Source: Acidocella sp. (GTDB taxonomy: Bacteria > Pseudomonadota > Alphaproteobacteria > Acetobacterales > Acetobacteraceae). Taken from it: 64,000 bases of DNA. This document shows positions 46,097 through 55,452 of the stretch, piece after piece. Location of the stretch: positions 1 to 64,000 of the forward strand of contig JARLIK010000014.1 of assembly GCA_031291755.1 (NCBI GenBank), in the 5' to 3' direction. Position 1 is the first letter of the stretch; each line of letters starts with the position of its first letter. The position numbers were made by a program, and so were the translations under genes. The notes beneath the pieces are model-generated. The model did no database searches and had not been told where the DNA came from. It worked only from the letters and a program-made list of their open reading frames with translations.

Positions 46097-46906
46097 TCAA
46101 GCTGGCGCTTGGTGGGTCCAGACGATGAAGCTGGTAAGTTGGTTGGGGCCGAAGGTGTTGGTGATGGCGACGTCGGTGGCGTCGCGGCCCTGGGCGATGA
46201 GGATGCGGCCTTTACGGGGTTTGTTATTGCGGGGGTCGAACATGTGCCATTCATTACCGAGGTAGGCTTCAAACCAGCCGGCGAAGTCCATGGGGGTGAA
46301 GGGGCCGACCTCACCCACGTCGGAGAGGTAGCCGGTACAATAGCGTGCGGGAATATTCAGGCAGCGACAGAAAGTGAGGGCCAGATGGGCATAATCACGG
46401 CACACGCCGCGGGCTTCGTTATAGGCTTGCAGGGCGGTTTTGGTCGGGCGGGCGTCTTCATAGTTGAATATGATATGGTTATGCACCCAGTCGCACACGG
46501 CTTGCACGCGGGCCCAGCCGGGCTGAGTGTGGCCAAATAACTGCCAGGCGATGGTGGTCAGCTCGTCAGTTTCGCAGTAGCGGCTGCCGAGCAGGTAAAC
46601 CAGACATTCTTCCGGCAAATCCTGCACCTGGTGCTGCCAGGCGCTATACGGCACTGGGTCGGGCAGGCCGGAATCATGCACGGTGCCAGCGCTGGCGATG
46701 CGAAACTGCCCGGCGGGCGCCACCAGGCGGGTGCACCAGTTGCCGAACCCATCCCGGTAGGCGGCCATCGGCACGGCGGGTGAGGTGGTCATAGTGTCGG
46801 GCACCACGATGTCCGCTGCCCGGGAATAATGCACATTCAGCATCAGCAGCATCGGGGTCGGCTGGGGGAACTCGTATAATAGTTCGTAGCCGATGGCGAT
46901 TTCCAA
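46097..46906 (-). CDS. Transglutaminase-like protease-fold protein
   Basis: 269 residues. An N-terminal beta domain is followed by a transglutaminase core with the nucleophile Cys in EARGVCRDYAHLAL and the Asp in WHMFDPRNN. The expected His-containing HAWFE block reads DFAGWFEAY, as I recall for this bacterial subgroup, so catalysis needs another base or is lost. The C-terminal GRILIAQGRDATDVAITNTFG is typical of the family. The start is TTG at 46906 with AGGA 8 bp upstream. Function unknown. Confidence 0.82.
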   Translation of the reverse strand: MEIAIGYELLYEFPQPTPMLLMLNVHYSRAADIVVPDTMTTSPAVPMAAYRDGFGNWCTRLVAPAGQFRIASAGTVHDSGLPDPVPYSAWQHQVQDLPEECLVYLLGSRYCETDELTTIAWQLFGHTQPGWARVQAVCDWVHNHIIFNYEDARPTKTALQAYNEARGVCRDYAHLALTFCRCLNIPARYCTGYLSDVGEVGPFTPMDFAGWFEAYLGNEWHMFDPRNNKPRKGRILIAQGRDATDVAITNTFGPNQLTSFIVWTHQAPA

Positions 46907-47031
46907 ATTATGTTCCTAGGCGGCCACAGCGGCCACGGGTGCACTGCACCAAACCACGAATGGCTTGGTATTACCAAACATAATGCGCCTGGCCGCTAAG
47001 GTCTGGTATGCGCGGCCTTTATGGATGAAGT

Positions 47032-47232
47032 TTAAGCGCCTGGCGTTTTGAAAAACGCCGCCGCCGCCGCCTTATGCGCGTCTTTGGCGGCAATAACGGC
47101 CTGAACCCTGGTAATTTCAGCCTGCAGCACCAAAATATATTCCTGCAATTCCGCCACACCCAGCATATCTAGTGGCGGAGGAATGAGTAGGTTTTTTGGC
47201 TTTTTCGGCAATTCTTCATCGGAAATTATCAT
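47032..47232 (-). CDS. DUF1192 family small protein
   Basis: 66 residues. The core LDMLGVAELQEYILVLQAEITRVQAVIAAK is a short helical coiled-coil segment typical of DUF1192, a small alphaproteobacterial family of unknown function. The ATG at 47232 is preferred to an upstream non-ATG codon because the family begins near this Met. It is divergent from trcR, as often found. Confidence 0.8.
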   Translation of the reverse strand: MIISDEELPKKPKNLLIPPPLDMLGVAELQEYILVLQAEITRVQAVIAAKDAHKAAAAAFFKTPGA

Positions 47233-47370
47233 GAAACGATCTTGACCGATGGCCCGCCGCAGTACCATACCCCGGCATTACGTGCAGTCGCACAAAAAAA
47301 TCCGCTCATGGCCGTCTGGTCAGGCTCCAAAAATTTCTGCTGCACCGCAGCTTCGTAAGGTATTCTGCCC

Positions 47371-47949
47371 ATGTCTCTACCCTTGATGCCCAAAGCCACC
47401 GCCGTTTGGTTGATCGACAAGACCGCGCTCACCTTCGCCCAGATCGCTGAATTTTGCGGGATGCACCCGCTGGAAATCCAGGCGATCGCCGATGGCGAGG
47501 TGGCGCAGGGTATAAATGGTTATGACCCGGTCGCCAATAAGCAGGTCTCCGCCGAGGATATCGCCCGCTGCGAGGCCAACCCGGAGCTGCACCTCAAATT
47601 GCTGCCGCAGGCTGATGTCGCCGCCAAAAAAGCCAAGGGCGGGCGCTATACGCCGGTGGCCAAACGCAATGACCGGCCGGATGCCATCGCCTTCCTGCTG
47701 CGCAGCTATCCGCATTTGACCGACGCCCAGATCATCAAGCTGCTGGGCACCACCAAGGACACCATCCAGAAAATCCGTGATCGTTCGCATTGGAATGCCA
47801 GCAACATCAAGCCGCGCGACCCGGTGATTTTAGGCCTGTGCAAGCAGTCTGACCTGAATGACGCGATTGCCGCCGCCAATGACCGTCTGGCCAAAGAAGG
47901 CATTACCCCGCCGCCACCGCCGCCGCCGATGTCCAGCGAAGCGGCCTGA
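47371..47949 (+). CDS. trcR: Cell-cycle transcriptional regulator TrcR (DUF1013)
   Basis: 192 residues. MPKATAVWLIDKTALTFAQIAEFCGMHPLEIQAIADGE and NDRPDAIAFLLRSYPHLTDAQIIKLLGTTKDTI are close to the alphaproteobacterial TrcR consensus. The two blocks look like helix-turn-helix units. TrcR is a DNA-binding regulator tied to the cell cycle and is linked in some species to CtrA/SciP-type control. A poly-Pro run sits near the C-terminus. AAGG lies 10 bp before the ATG. Confidence 0.92.
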   Translation: MSLPLMPKATAVWLIDKTALTFAQIAEFCGMHPLEIQAIADGEVAQGINGYDPVANKQVSAEDIARCEANPELHLKLLPQADVAAKKAKGGRYTPVAKRNDRPDAIAFLLRSYPHLTDAQIIKLLGTTKDTIQKIRDRSHWNASNIKPRDPVILGLCKQSDLNDAIAAANDRLAKEGITPPPPPPPMSSEAA

Positions 47950-47967
47950 TCAGGCCCGGAATTCATC

Positions 47968-48285
47968 ATGACCTATGGTGAATTCTGGCTTCGCTACCTT
48001 CGGGCACACGCCAGGCCCGCCACCCGCGTGCTGCATTATTGCGGTAGCGCCGCGGCGTTAGCGATCATCGCCTTGGCTGTTTATACTGATGATTATCTGT
48101 GGCTCGTGTTCGCCCCGGTGGCCGGCTACAGCTTCGCCTGGGGCGCGCATTTTTACGTGGAACACAACCGCCCGGAGACTTTTGGCCATCCGTTCTGGTC
48201 ACTGATCAGCGATTTTCGGATGTTTTTCCTGTTCCTCAGCGGCCGGTTGGCATCGCACTTGGCGGCGGCAGGCGTTGGCTTGTAA
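47968..48285 (+). CDS. DUF962/Mpo1-like membrane protein
   Basis: 105 residues with two to three hydrophobic helices. The N-terminal FWLRYLRAHARPATRVLHYCGS and later WGAHFYVEHNRPETFGHPFWS contain the conserved His of the DUF962 family, related to yeast Mpo1, a 2-hydroxy fatty acid dioxygenase. Bacterial function is not established. It begins 18 bp after trcR, probably one transcript. Confidence 0.87.
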   Translation: MTYGEFWLRYLRAHARPATRVLHYCGSAAALAIIALAVYTDDYLWLVFAPVAGYSFAWGAHFYVEHNRPETFGHPFWSLISDFRMFFLFLSGRLASHLAAAGVGL

Positions 48286-48305
48286 GGCCCTTACTGAAGA
48301 GCCCG

Positions 48306-48494
48306 CTAAATCCCGCCCGAGACGGCGGTGAATTTGGAACTGACGTTAAAGCCAATCAACGTCCCTCCCGCCACCACCAATATCGCCACCAATGAGGCGA
48401 TCATGACATATTCGACGGCGGTAACCCCACGCCGGTCAGCGGCAAACTGACAAACATATATCCGGGCGAACATCAAAAGGCGGCTAATATTCAT
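48306..48494 (-). CDS. Flp/Fap-type pilin 1
   Basis: 62 residues. Short basic leader, then RRGVTAVEYVMIASLVAILVVAGG: the Flp prepilin pattern with Gly at -1, Glu at +5 and a hydrophobic helix. The start at 48494 is the last Met giving a normal leader. Three such genes lie in a row on this strand, with no tad/cpa assembly genes in the window. Confidence 0.85.
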   Translation of the reverse strand: MNISRLLMFARIYVCQFAADRRGVTAVEYVMIASLVAILVVAGGTLIGFNVSSKFTAVSGGI

Positions 48495-48585
48495 AAATCT
48501 CAATGAAATCCCAATTTGCCGAATCTGCACGCGTGCAAAGATGATGGCCGATAAACGTTAATACGGCCCTAACAAATCAAAAGAG

Positions 48586-48768
48586 TTAAATAGCGTTGCC
48601 AATGGCTAAAAATTTAGTGCTCAACGAGGTGCCTACCGATGTCACCCCTGCGACAATCACAACCGCGATCAGCGACGCAATCAGGGCGTATTCGATGGAT
48701 GTCACCGCCCGTTCGCTTGACGCAACCGCATAAAGCCTTAGCACAGCCTGACTGTATAAACGTTGCAT
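48586..48768 (-). CDS. Flp/Fap-type pilin 2
   Basis: 60 residues. The processing region is RAVTSIEYALIASLIAVVIV, with Glu at +5 retained but Ala instead of Gly at -1. The C-terminus GTSLSTKFLAIGNAI matches pilin 3. Separate ribosome site and about 90 bp from each flanking pilin, so the three may be separately expressed. Confidence 0.85.
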   Translation of the reverse strand: MQRLYSQAVLRLYAVASSERAVTSIEYALIASLIAVVIVAGVTSVGTSLSTKFLAIGNAI

Positions 48769-48930
48769 GGGGGCTCTTGTAACTTAAACTAACTGTAATG
48801 TCGATTAAAATCTAAGTTAATTTTTGTAGAAATACGCCAAATCGCCCCCATAAGTCCATTATGGTGGCCGAATGCATCGCCGGCGCGGCGAGAAACCCCG
48901 CGCCAGCCCGCTATAACTCCGAAGAGGCCG

Positions 48931-49113
48931 CTAGACGGCGTTGCCGACAGTGGCAAAGGTGGTGGACACATTAGTCCCGAGCGTGGAAACCGCGCCGATG
49001 ATCACCACCGCGATCAATGCCGCGATCAGTGCATACTCAATCGCGGTAACAGCCCTCTGATCGATATGAAAAGCCTTAAGGCCATCCCGCAACGCCGCTC
49101 TCATAAGGTCCAT
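48931..49113 (-). CDS. Flp/Fap-type pilin 3
   Basis: 60 residues. Processing region RAVTAIEYALIAALIAVVII, again Ala at -1 and Glu at +5, followed by GTNVSTTFATVGNAV. The ATG at 49113 has GGAGAG 5 bp upstream, the strongest ribosome site of the three. Upstream lies an AT-rich 180-bp stretch that may carry the promoter. Confidence 0.87.
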   Translation of the reverse strand: MDLMRAALRDGLKAFHIDQRAVTAIEYALIAALIAVVIIGAVSTLGTNVSTTFATVGNAV

Positions 49114-49293
49114 AATTCTCTCCACCTGTAAGAATGTTTGTTTCGTCCGTTGCAAGTCCTTAGCATGAAAGGAAATTGTTAAGAAGGAAGGATATGTGTG
49201 GCCGCGTGATCGTCACAAATCTGATTTATTAATTTTTCTTCATATAAAGTTTAAAAACCGTCTGCTTTTTTTGATTTTTGGTTCTTTTTGAAA

Positions 49294-50271
49294 TTATTTC
49301 GGCCTAGCGGCACGTTTTTTCCCAGCCGTTATAAACACCTCATGCGCCGCGAAAATAACGCCCGCCAAGCCGGCCGGGGTCAGGTAATACAGCACCCGGA
49401 ACAGTAAAATGGCGCCCACCGCCGCCGCCGGGTCCATGTAGCCGGCCATGCCCAGCAGCAAAAGTGAGTCGAACACTCCCACGCCACCCGGCAGTCCGCT
49501 TAGCAGGCCTCCGGCGAAACCCGCCATATAGAAGGCCAGCACATGCGCATATTTCAGACCGTGAACGGTTGGTAATACCACGTATAAAATCCCGCAGGCG
49601 GTGCCGATATCGAGGCAGGATAACAGCACCTGTGCGCCCGCCACGATAAAACCGGGGCGTGGAATATTCATCCCAAGGATTGTCAGGGGTTTTGTGCCGT
49701 GGGCCAGCGAGATGTAAACAATAATTAATCCCCACAACATGATTCCGACAGACCGCAACACCCAGGGCGCCACCGCATGGCCAAACAGCGGCAGATCCCA
49801 GGGATGCAGGAGCAGGACCGCCCCCAGCAGCACAAATACGCCGGCCATGAAGCTGGTGCCTGAAATTGTCATGATCCGGCCAATACCGGATGGCGGCACG
49901 CCCCATTGCGCATACAGCCGCAGCCGGATTGCTGCCGCTGAAAGTGCGGGGGCGCCCACCACATGGCTCAGCGCGTAGGCGCAGAACGAGGCGAGGCCAA
50001 TCCGCCGCCAAGCCAAAGGCGGAAAATCGCCGCGCTGCTTGGCAAATATAATGCCCGGCACATCATAAATCAGCATAAAGCAAAATGACACGCCGAGCAG
50101 CCCGAGCGCATGATATACCTGCAACCTGGGCGTGTTGGTCAGCGCCGCCAGCACGTCGGCAAAGCTCAACCGCTTCAGTGCCCCGTGCAGCCCCACCAGC
50201 ACGCCACCCAGCACCAGCAGCCCCAGCACCGGCGGCAGATATTTTAACAGCCGATGCCGGGCACGCTGCAT
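49294..50271 (-). CDS. YbhN/UPF0104-type flippase-like membrane protein
   Basis: 325 residues with about eight membrane helices. The pattern SHVVGAPALSAAAIRLRLYAQWGV and the late GLPGGVGVFDSLLLLGM belong to the lysylphosphatidylglycerol-synthase transmembrane family (UPF0104, MprF-like without the synthase domain). Likely lipid transport or flipping; substrate unknown. The ATG at 50271 overlaps the LysRS stop by one base (TGATG), so translation is coupled. Confidence 0.82.
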   Translation of the reverse strand: MQRARHRLLKYLPPVLGLLVLGGVLVGLHGALKRLSFADVLAALTNTPRLQVYHALGLLGVSFCFMLIYDVPGIIFAKQRGDFPPLAWRRIGLASFCAYALSHVVGAPALSAAAIRLRLYAQWGVPPSGIGRIMTISGTSFMAGVFVLLGAVLLLHPWDLPLFGHAVAPWVLRSVGIMLWGLIIVYISLAHGTKPLTILGMNIPRPGFIVAGAQVLLSCLDIGTACGILYVVLPTVHGLKYAHVLAFYMAGFAGGLLSGLPGGVGVFDSLLLLGMAGYMDPAAAVGAILLFRVLYYLTPAGLAGVIFAAHEVFITAGKKRAARPK

Positions 50272-51851
50272 CAGGCGGCTTGGGCCTCGCGGGCCAGCGC
50301 GGTTTCGATCAAGGCGATTGTCCGTTCGATGCCGTACAGTGCGATGAACCCGCCAAAGCGCGGCCCTTCCATCTGGCCCAGCAGCACCTGGTACAGGCAA
50401 TCAAACCAGGCTTTCAGCGGCGTGAATTTATGCTCCTTGCCGACGGCGTAAACCAGATTTTGAATTTTCTCGGCCGGCGTCTCGCCCGGATACTCAGCAA
50501 ATCCCGCCGCCAACCGTGCCTTCAAATCCTCCAGCCCCACCCGCTCCAGCGCGGTGGCGTTGCGGAACTTCTTGTTGGGCGCAATGAAATCGCGGTTATA
50601 GGCAATCGCGTAATTGATCAGTTGCGAGAGGAACGGATATTTTTCGGCATCCGCCTCCGGCAGATAGGCCCGGATGAACCCCCACAGCATTTCCGGACTA
50701 TCCGCATTGATTACCGAGGCCAAATTCAGGAGCATGGTAAAACCGATGGGCGAGCCGGCATCCACCGGAATTTCGCCGCCATGAATATGCCACGCCGGGC
50801 TGGCATGCGGGTCCGCTGCCTCACGCGCGCCCACCACCCCGTTGATATAATCATCCGCCGCGCGGGGTATCACATCAAAGAATAATTTTTTTGCCCGCTG
50901 CGGCGCGTGATACATGAATTGCGCCAGCGATTCCGGCGGCGCATAGGTCAGCCATTGCTCCACCGAAAGCCCGTTGCCCTTGCTCTTGGAAATCTTCTGG
51001 CCGTTCTCATCCAAAAACAATTCGTAAGTTAAGCAAACCGGCGGCTCCACCCCAAGGGCGCGCACGATCGCAGATGACAATTTCACCGAATCAATCAAAT
51101 CCTTGCCGGACATTTCATAATCGACATCCAGCGCATACCAGCGCATTGCCCAGTCGGCTTTCCATTGCAGCTTGGCCGAGCCGCCGGTCACTTCGGTTTC
51201 AAAGCGAATCCCAGTCTCGGGGTCGGTCCAGGTCACCGTGCCCGCCGCCACATCGGCACTCTCGATCGGCACCTGCATCACGATGCCGGTGCGCGGATGG
51301 ATCGGCAATATCGGCGAATAGGTGGCCCGGCGCTCCGGCCCTAATGTGGGGCGGATGATCTCTACAATCTCATCATGCCGCGCCAACACATGCAGCAGCG
51401 CATTATCGAATTTGCCGCCAAGGTAATACTCACTTGAGGAAGCAAACTCATAGTCAAAACCAAAGGAATCTAAAAACGCCCGGAGCCGTGCGTTGTTATG
51501 CGCGCCAAAACTTGAATGGGTGCCAAACGGGTCCGGCACTTGCGTCAGCGGCTTGCCGAGAAACGCCCGCAGCATGTCCTTATTCGGCACGTTATCAGGC
51601 ACCTTGCGCAGCGCATCCATGTCATCGGAGAACGCCAGCAGGCGCGATGGCAGCCCGGTCAGTTCGGTGAACGCACGCCGCACCCAACTGGTGCGCGCCA
51701 CCTCACCAAAGGTGCCGATATGCGGCAGGCCGGACGGGCCGTAGCCGGTCTCGAACAAAGCGGAGGTTTTGCCTTTTTCCTTCAGCCGCGCCGCCACACG
51801 TTCAGCTTCACGGAAAGGCCAGCTTAATTGGTTTGATGTCTGTTCACTCAT
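50271..51851 (-). CDS. lysK: Lysyl-tRNA synthetase, class I
   Basis: 526 residues, Rossmann-fold class I enzyme. The HIGH motif is PHIGT (near 43) and the KMSKS motif is KISKSKG (near 285). The C-terminal helical domain recognises the anticodon. Class I LysRS is found in archaea and many alphaproteobacteria in place of the class II enzyme. Start ATG at 51851. Divergent from the DinG-type helicase, with 15 bp between starts. Confidence 0.96.
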   Translation of the reverse strand: MSEQTSNQLSWPFREAERVAARLKEKGKTSALFETGYGPSGLPHIGTFGEVARTSWVRRAFTELTGLPSRLLAFSDDMDALRKVPDNVPNKDMLRAFLGKPLTQVPDPFGTHSSFGAHNNARLRAFLDSFGFDYEFASSSEYYLGGKFDNALLHVLARHDEIVEIIRPTLGPERRATYSPILPIHPRTGIVMQVPIESADVAAGTVTWTDPETGIRFETEVTGGSAKLQWKADWAMRWYALDVDYEMSGKDLIDSVKLSSAIVRALGVEPPVCLTYELFLDENGQKISKSKGNGLSVEQWLTYAPPESLAQFMYHAPQRAKKLFFDVIPRAADDYINGVVGAREAADPHASPAWHIHGGEIPVDAGSPIGFTMLLNLASVINADSPEMLWGFIRAYLPEADAEKYPFLSQLINYAIAYNRDFIAPNKKFRNATALERVGLEDLKARLAAGFAEYPGETPAEKIQNLVYAVGKEHKFTPLKAWFDCLYQVLLGQMEGPRFGGFIALYGIERTIALIETALAREAQAA

Positions 51852-51866
51852 AATGGGCTTGGGTCT

Positions 51867-54641
51867 ATGGCGAAATTTCCGCGCCGTCTATACGAAGAGC
51901 GGATGGATTTCTTGCCGTCCCTTCCCGCCATCGCCGCCGGTCACGGCCACGCGGTATTGCGCTCGGCACAAGGCGAACTCTGCAACCTCACCCCAGGCCG
52001 GGTTGCCAAGCAGCTTGGTGGCGCGGCGCCGCTGGTCATCCATGGCCCGGCGACACTGAAGCGCCTGGGCAATCCAGCAATCCCGGTGCTCGACCTGCTG
52101 GAGCTTTTCGCCTTCGTCTGCCCGGCGCAGTCGCTGGCCCCCACCGCCGCTGGGTTTGCCCGCTATCTCGACCTGCCGGTGCCCACCAGCCTGCCAACCG
52201 CCGCCGCCGCCCTGGCCAGCTATGCCGAGGCACTGCTGGCGAAGCTCAGCCTTGGGCGCGATGTACCAGCCAACCGCGATGCACCAGGCCTGGCTGCCAC
52301 CATGGGCCAGGCCGGCTGGGGCTGGGCACCCTATGTGCTGGCGGCCCTCAACGCCCCGGCCTCCCGGCCTGATTCCATGGCCTTGCGGCTCGGCAAACGC
52401 CTGCCGCGCTGGGAGCCCGAAGCACCGCGCCCGGCGCCATCGGCCTTTCCGGTGAGCCAATCAGAAGCCCGCGCCCGGCTCGCCACGCTGCTTGGCGATA
52501 GCGCCGAGCAACGCCCCGCCCAGGCCGACTATGCCGCCGCCGCCACCGCCGCCTTTGCACCCCGCACCGCCGAGGGCCAGCCGCAGTTGATCATCGCCGA
52601 GGCCGGCACCGGCACCGGCAAAACCCTGGGCTACCTCGCCCCCGCCAGCCTGTGGGCGGAGCGCAACCAGGGCGCCGTGTGGGTCTCCACCTTCACCCGG
52701 CATTTGCAGCGCCAGATCGAATCCGAGGCCGCCCGGCTCGGCCCGCTGGAAGGCGGGCGGCCTCGCGTGGTGCTGCGCAAAGGCCGCGAAAACTACCTCT
52801 GCCTGCTGAATTACCAGGACGCGGTGGAGAGCCAGCGCGGCATCATCCCGCTCGGGCTGATCGCCCGCTGGGCGATGGCCAGCTCTGATGGCGACCTGAT
52901 GGGCGGCGACCTGCCCGGCTGGTTCGCCGAACTGTTTGGCCATGCGTTCCTGGCCAGCATCGCTGACCGCCGCGGCGAATGCATCCATGCCGCCTGCGAG
53001 CATTATACCCGCTGCACCATCGAGCATGTGGTGCGCAAGGCACGGATGGCGGATCTGGTCATCGCCAACCATGCGCTGGTGATGGCGCAGGCGGTGTGGG
53101 GCGGTCTCGACGATGACTATGTGCCCTCACGCTACGTGTTCGATGAAGGCCACCATATTTTCGACGCCGCCGATTCCGCCTTCGCCATCGAGCTTTCCGG
53201 CACCCAGATGGCCGAGCTGCGGCGCTGGCTGCTGGGGGCCGAAGGGGCCCGCTCGCGTGCCAAGGCGCTGGCGCAACGGCTGGAGGATTTGATCGCCGCC
53301 GATGAAACCCTGCTCCGCCATCTCGACGCCGCGCTGCTGGCCGCCAGAATCCTGCCCGCACCCGGCTGGAGCACGCGCCTGACCGGCGGGCTGGAGGGGC
53401 TGCAGCATACAGGCAGCAACCCATCCGAATTATTCCTGCAATCGCTGCGCCTGCAGGCCCGCGCCCGCGCCCAGGATGCCGAGCTGAGCAGCGCCATGCC
53501 GGTTGAGGTGGAGCTATACCCGATTGAGGATGAAATTCTGGAGTCCGCCCGCAAGCTGGCCACCGCCCTGGAGCGGCTGCGCGGGCCGCTGGCCAGTTTG
53601 CGCGAACGGCTGCTGGAGCGGCTGGAAACCGAGGCTGAAACCCTGGATGAACCCACCCGTCAGCGCCTCGAAGGCGCGGCCCGCTCGCTCAAGCGCCGCG
53701 CCATCGACCCGCTGGCCGCCTGGAAGCGCATCCTGGACTCCCTCCCCACCGCCGCCCCCAGCCCCGGCAACCGCCCGGCGAAAATCCATTTCCTGCGGCT
53801 GGACCGCGCCGAGAGCCAGGACCGTGACGTGGCGCTGCTGACCCACCTGCTGGACCCCACCGAGGCCTTCATCGAAACCATCGCCGCCCCGGCGCACGGA
53901 ATGCTCATCACCAGCGCCACCCTGCGCGACGGGGTGGATAACGAGACCGCCTGGGCCCGCGCCGAAGCTCGCACCGGTGCCAGCCATCTGGCCACCCCCG
54001 CCATCCGCGCGGCATTTGATTCGCCATTCGATTACGCCGCCAACACCCGGATTTTTGTGGTGAATGACGTGAACACCCAGGACACCGGCCAGCTTGCCGG
54101 GGCCTTTCGCGCCTGTTTTGAGGCATCCAACGGCGGCGGCCTCGGCCTTTTTACGGCCATATCCCGCCTGCGCGCCGTACACGCCAAAATCGCCGCCCCG
54201 CTGGAGGCCGCCGGCATCCCGCTCTACGCCCAGCATGTGGACGCCATGGATAACGCCACCTTGGTGGATATTTTCCGGGCCGAGGAACATTCCTGCCTGC
54301 TCGGCACCGATGCGATGCGTGACGGCGTGGATATTCCCGGCAACGCGCTCCGGCTGGTGGTGTTTGAGCGCACCCCCTGGCCGCGCCCGGATATTCTGCA
54401 CAAGGCCCGGCGCACCCACCTCAGCAACGGCACCCCCAAGGACTATGACGACGCCATCGTGCGGCTGCGCCTGCGGCAGGCCTTTGGCCGCCTGATCCGC
54501 CGCGCCGATGACCGTGGGGTGTTTGTGCTGCTCGACCGCCAAGCCCCGGCCCGGCTGTTCACCGCCTTCCCGCCCGCCGCCCCCATCATCCGCGCCGGGC
54601 TGGCTGACACCGCCCAGGCGATCAAGGATTTCCTGACCTAA
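51867..54641 (+). CDS. DinG/Rad3-family ATP-dependent DNA helicase
   Basis: 924 residues. Walker A GTGTGKT near 247-253, DEAH-type DEGHH near 426, and four Cys for a 4Fe-4S cluster as in XPD (YLCLLN near 312; ECIHAACEHYTRC near 371-383). C-terminal helicase motifs include LGTDAMRDGVDIPG and LRQAFGRLIRRADDRGV. It unwinds DNA 5' to 3' in repair or removes R-loops. The 200-residue N-terminal extension is common in alphaproteobacterial members. Overlapping control with the divergent LysRS is likely. Confidence 0.92.
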   Translation: MAKFPRRLYEERMDFLPSLPAIAAGHGHAVLRSAQGELCNLTPGRVAKQLGGAAPLVIHGPATLKRLGNPAIPVLDLLELFAFVCPAQSLAPTAAGFARYLDLPVPTSLPTAAAALASYAEALLAKLSLGRDVPANRDAPGLAATMGQAGWGWAPYVLAALNAPASRPDSMALRLGKRLPRWEPEAPRPAPSAFPVSQSEARARLATLLGDSAEQRPAQADYAAAATAAFAPRTAEGQPQLIIAEAGTGTGKTLGYLAPASLWAERNQGAVWVSTFTRHLQRQIESEAARLGPLEGGRPRVVLRKGRENYLCLLNYQDAVESQRGIIPLGLIARWAMASSDGDLMGGDLPGWFAELFGHAFLASIADRRGECIHAACEHYTRCTIEHVVRKARMADLVIANHALVMAQAVWGGLDDDYVPSRYVFDEGHHIFDAADSAFAIELSGTQMAELRRWLLGAEGARSRAKALAQRLEDLIAADETLLRHLDAALLAARILPAPGWSTRLTGGLEGLQHTGSNPSELFLQSLRLQARARAQDAELSSAMPVEVELYPIEDEILESARKLATALERLRGPLASLRERLLERLETEAETLDEPTRQRLEGAARSLKRRAIDPLAAWKRILDSLPTAAPSPGNRPAKIHFLRLDRAESQDRDVALLTHLLDPTEAFIETIAAPAHGMLITSATLRDGVDNETAWARAEARTGASHLATPAIRAAFDSPFDYAANTRIFVVNDVNTQDTGQLAGAFRACFEASNGGGLGLFTAISRLRAVHAKIAAPLEAAGIPLYAQHVDAMDNATLVDIFRAEEHSCLLGTDAMRDGVDIPGNALRLVVFERTPWPRPDILHKARRTHLSNGTPKDYDDAIVRLRLRQAFGRLIRRADDRGVFVLLDRQAPARLFTAFPPAAPIIRAGLADTAQAIKDFLT

Positions 54642-54772
54642 CCGTGCGCGATTTGCCACAGCCCGCCCAATTCAACCCACCCAGGCGCATAAATCCTATG
54701 TGCGACGCGCAACTTCTGTTACCGCCATCGGAGTCTCATCTGAATATCGCGTAAATTTTGAGAGGACTTGCC

Positions 54773-55252
54773 TTGACCACCCGCCTGCTGACCGCCCTAG
54801 TTTTGCTGCTGGCCCCGCTCGTGGCCGCCACCGCTGCAACGCCCAACCAGGCCCCGATTGGCCGCTGGATTACCGCCAATGGTCAGGCGGTGGTGCAGAT
54901 TGCCCCCTGTGGCGATAATCTCTGCGGGCAAATTGTCGGTATCGCGCTGGCCCACCCCGGCGACCCCATGCCAAGTAACTGGAAAGGCCAGCCGCAATGT
55001 GGCGAGACCATCATCAACACCGCCCCCAGCACCGATGCCAATGGCCGCACGGTGTGGAAAGGCTCGGTGCTCGACCCGCGCAATGGCAATGTCTATCAGG
55101 CCAACATCAAGCTGGATTCCGCTAACCATCTGGAATTGCATGGCTATTTGGTGGTGCCTTTGCTCGGCCAGACCCAGACCTGGACCCCCTATGCCGGCCG
55201 TACCCTCGCTGATTGCCATCTGGCCGCCAATTTCCCCGCCGATAACGGCTGA
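54773..55252 (+). CDS. DUF2147 exported protein
   Basis: 159 residues. Signal peptide (TTRLLTALVLLLAPLVAATAA), then the DUF2147 pattern: IGRWITANGQAVVQIAPCGDNLCGQIVG, GSVLDPRNGNVYQANIKL, LHGYLVVPLLGQTQTW. A small beta-barrel-like periplasmic protein of unknown function. The start is TTG at 54773, judged from GAGAGG about 6 bp upstream; another TTG at 54758 is less well placed. Confidence 0.88.
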   Translation: MTTRLLTALVLLLAPLVAATAATPNQAPIGRWITANGQAVVQIAPCGDNLCGQIVGIALAHPGDPMPSNWKGQPQCGETIINTAPSTDANGRTVWKGSVLDPRNGNVYQANIKLDSANHLELHGYLVVPLLGQTQTWTPYAGRTLADCHLAANFPADNG

Positions 55253-55452
55253 TTTACTCAGCTTGTAAAATTTCCCATGTTTTGGCCGCATATCTGGCTT
55301 GAAGTTTTACTTATTTTACATTTAGAAAATCTTTACAGAAAATCCGGCCACTGCTTTCGAGTTTTCGTGTGATTTTTACTCTGCCCTTCGCGGGTGCAGC
55401 AGATTACACACAATCCGCTATTCCAGCGTTCTCACTTCGAAAGTCCCTGCAT

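Noticed and set aside
47229-47372. 47-codon minus-strand frame overlapping the DUF1192 start
   Set aside because: It has the 4-bp stop/start overlap seen in operons, but no recognisable family, and it fills the short promoter space between divergent DUF1192 and trcR. Evidence is insufficient.
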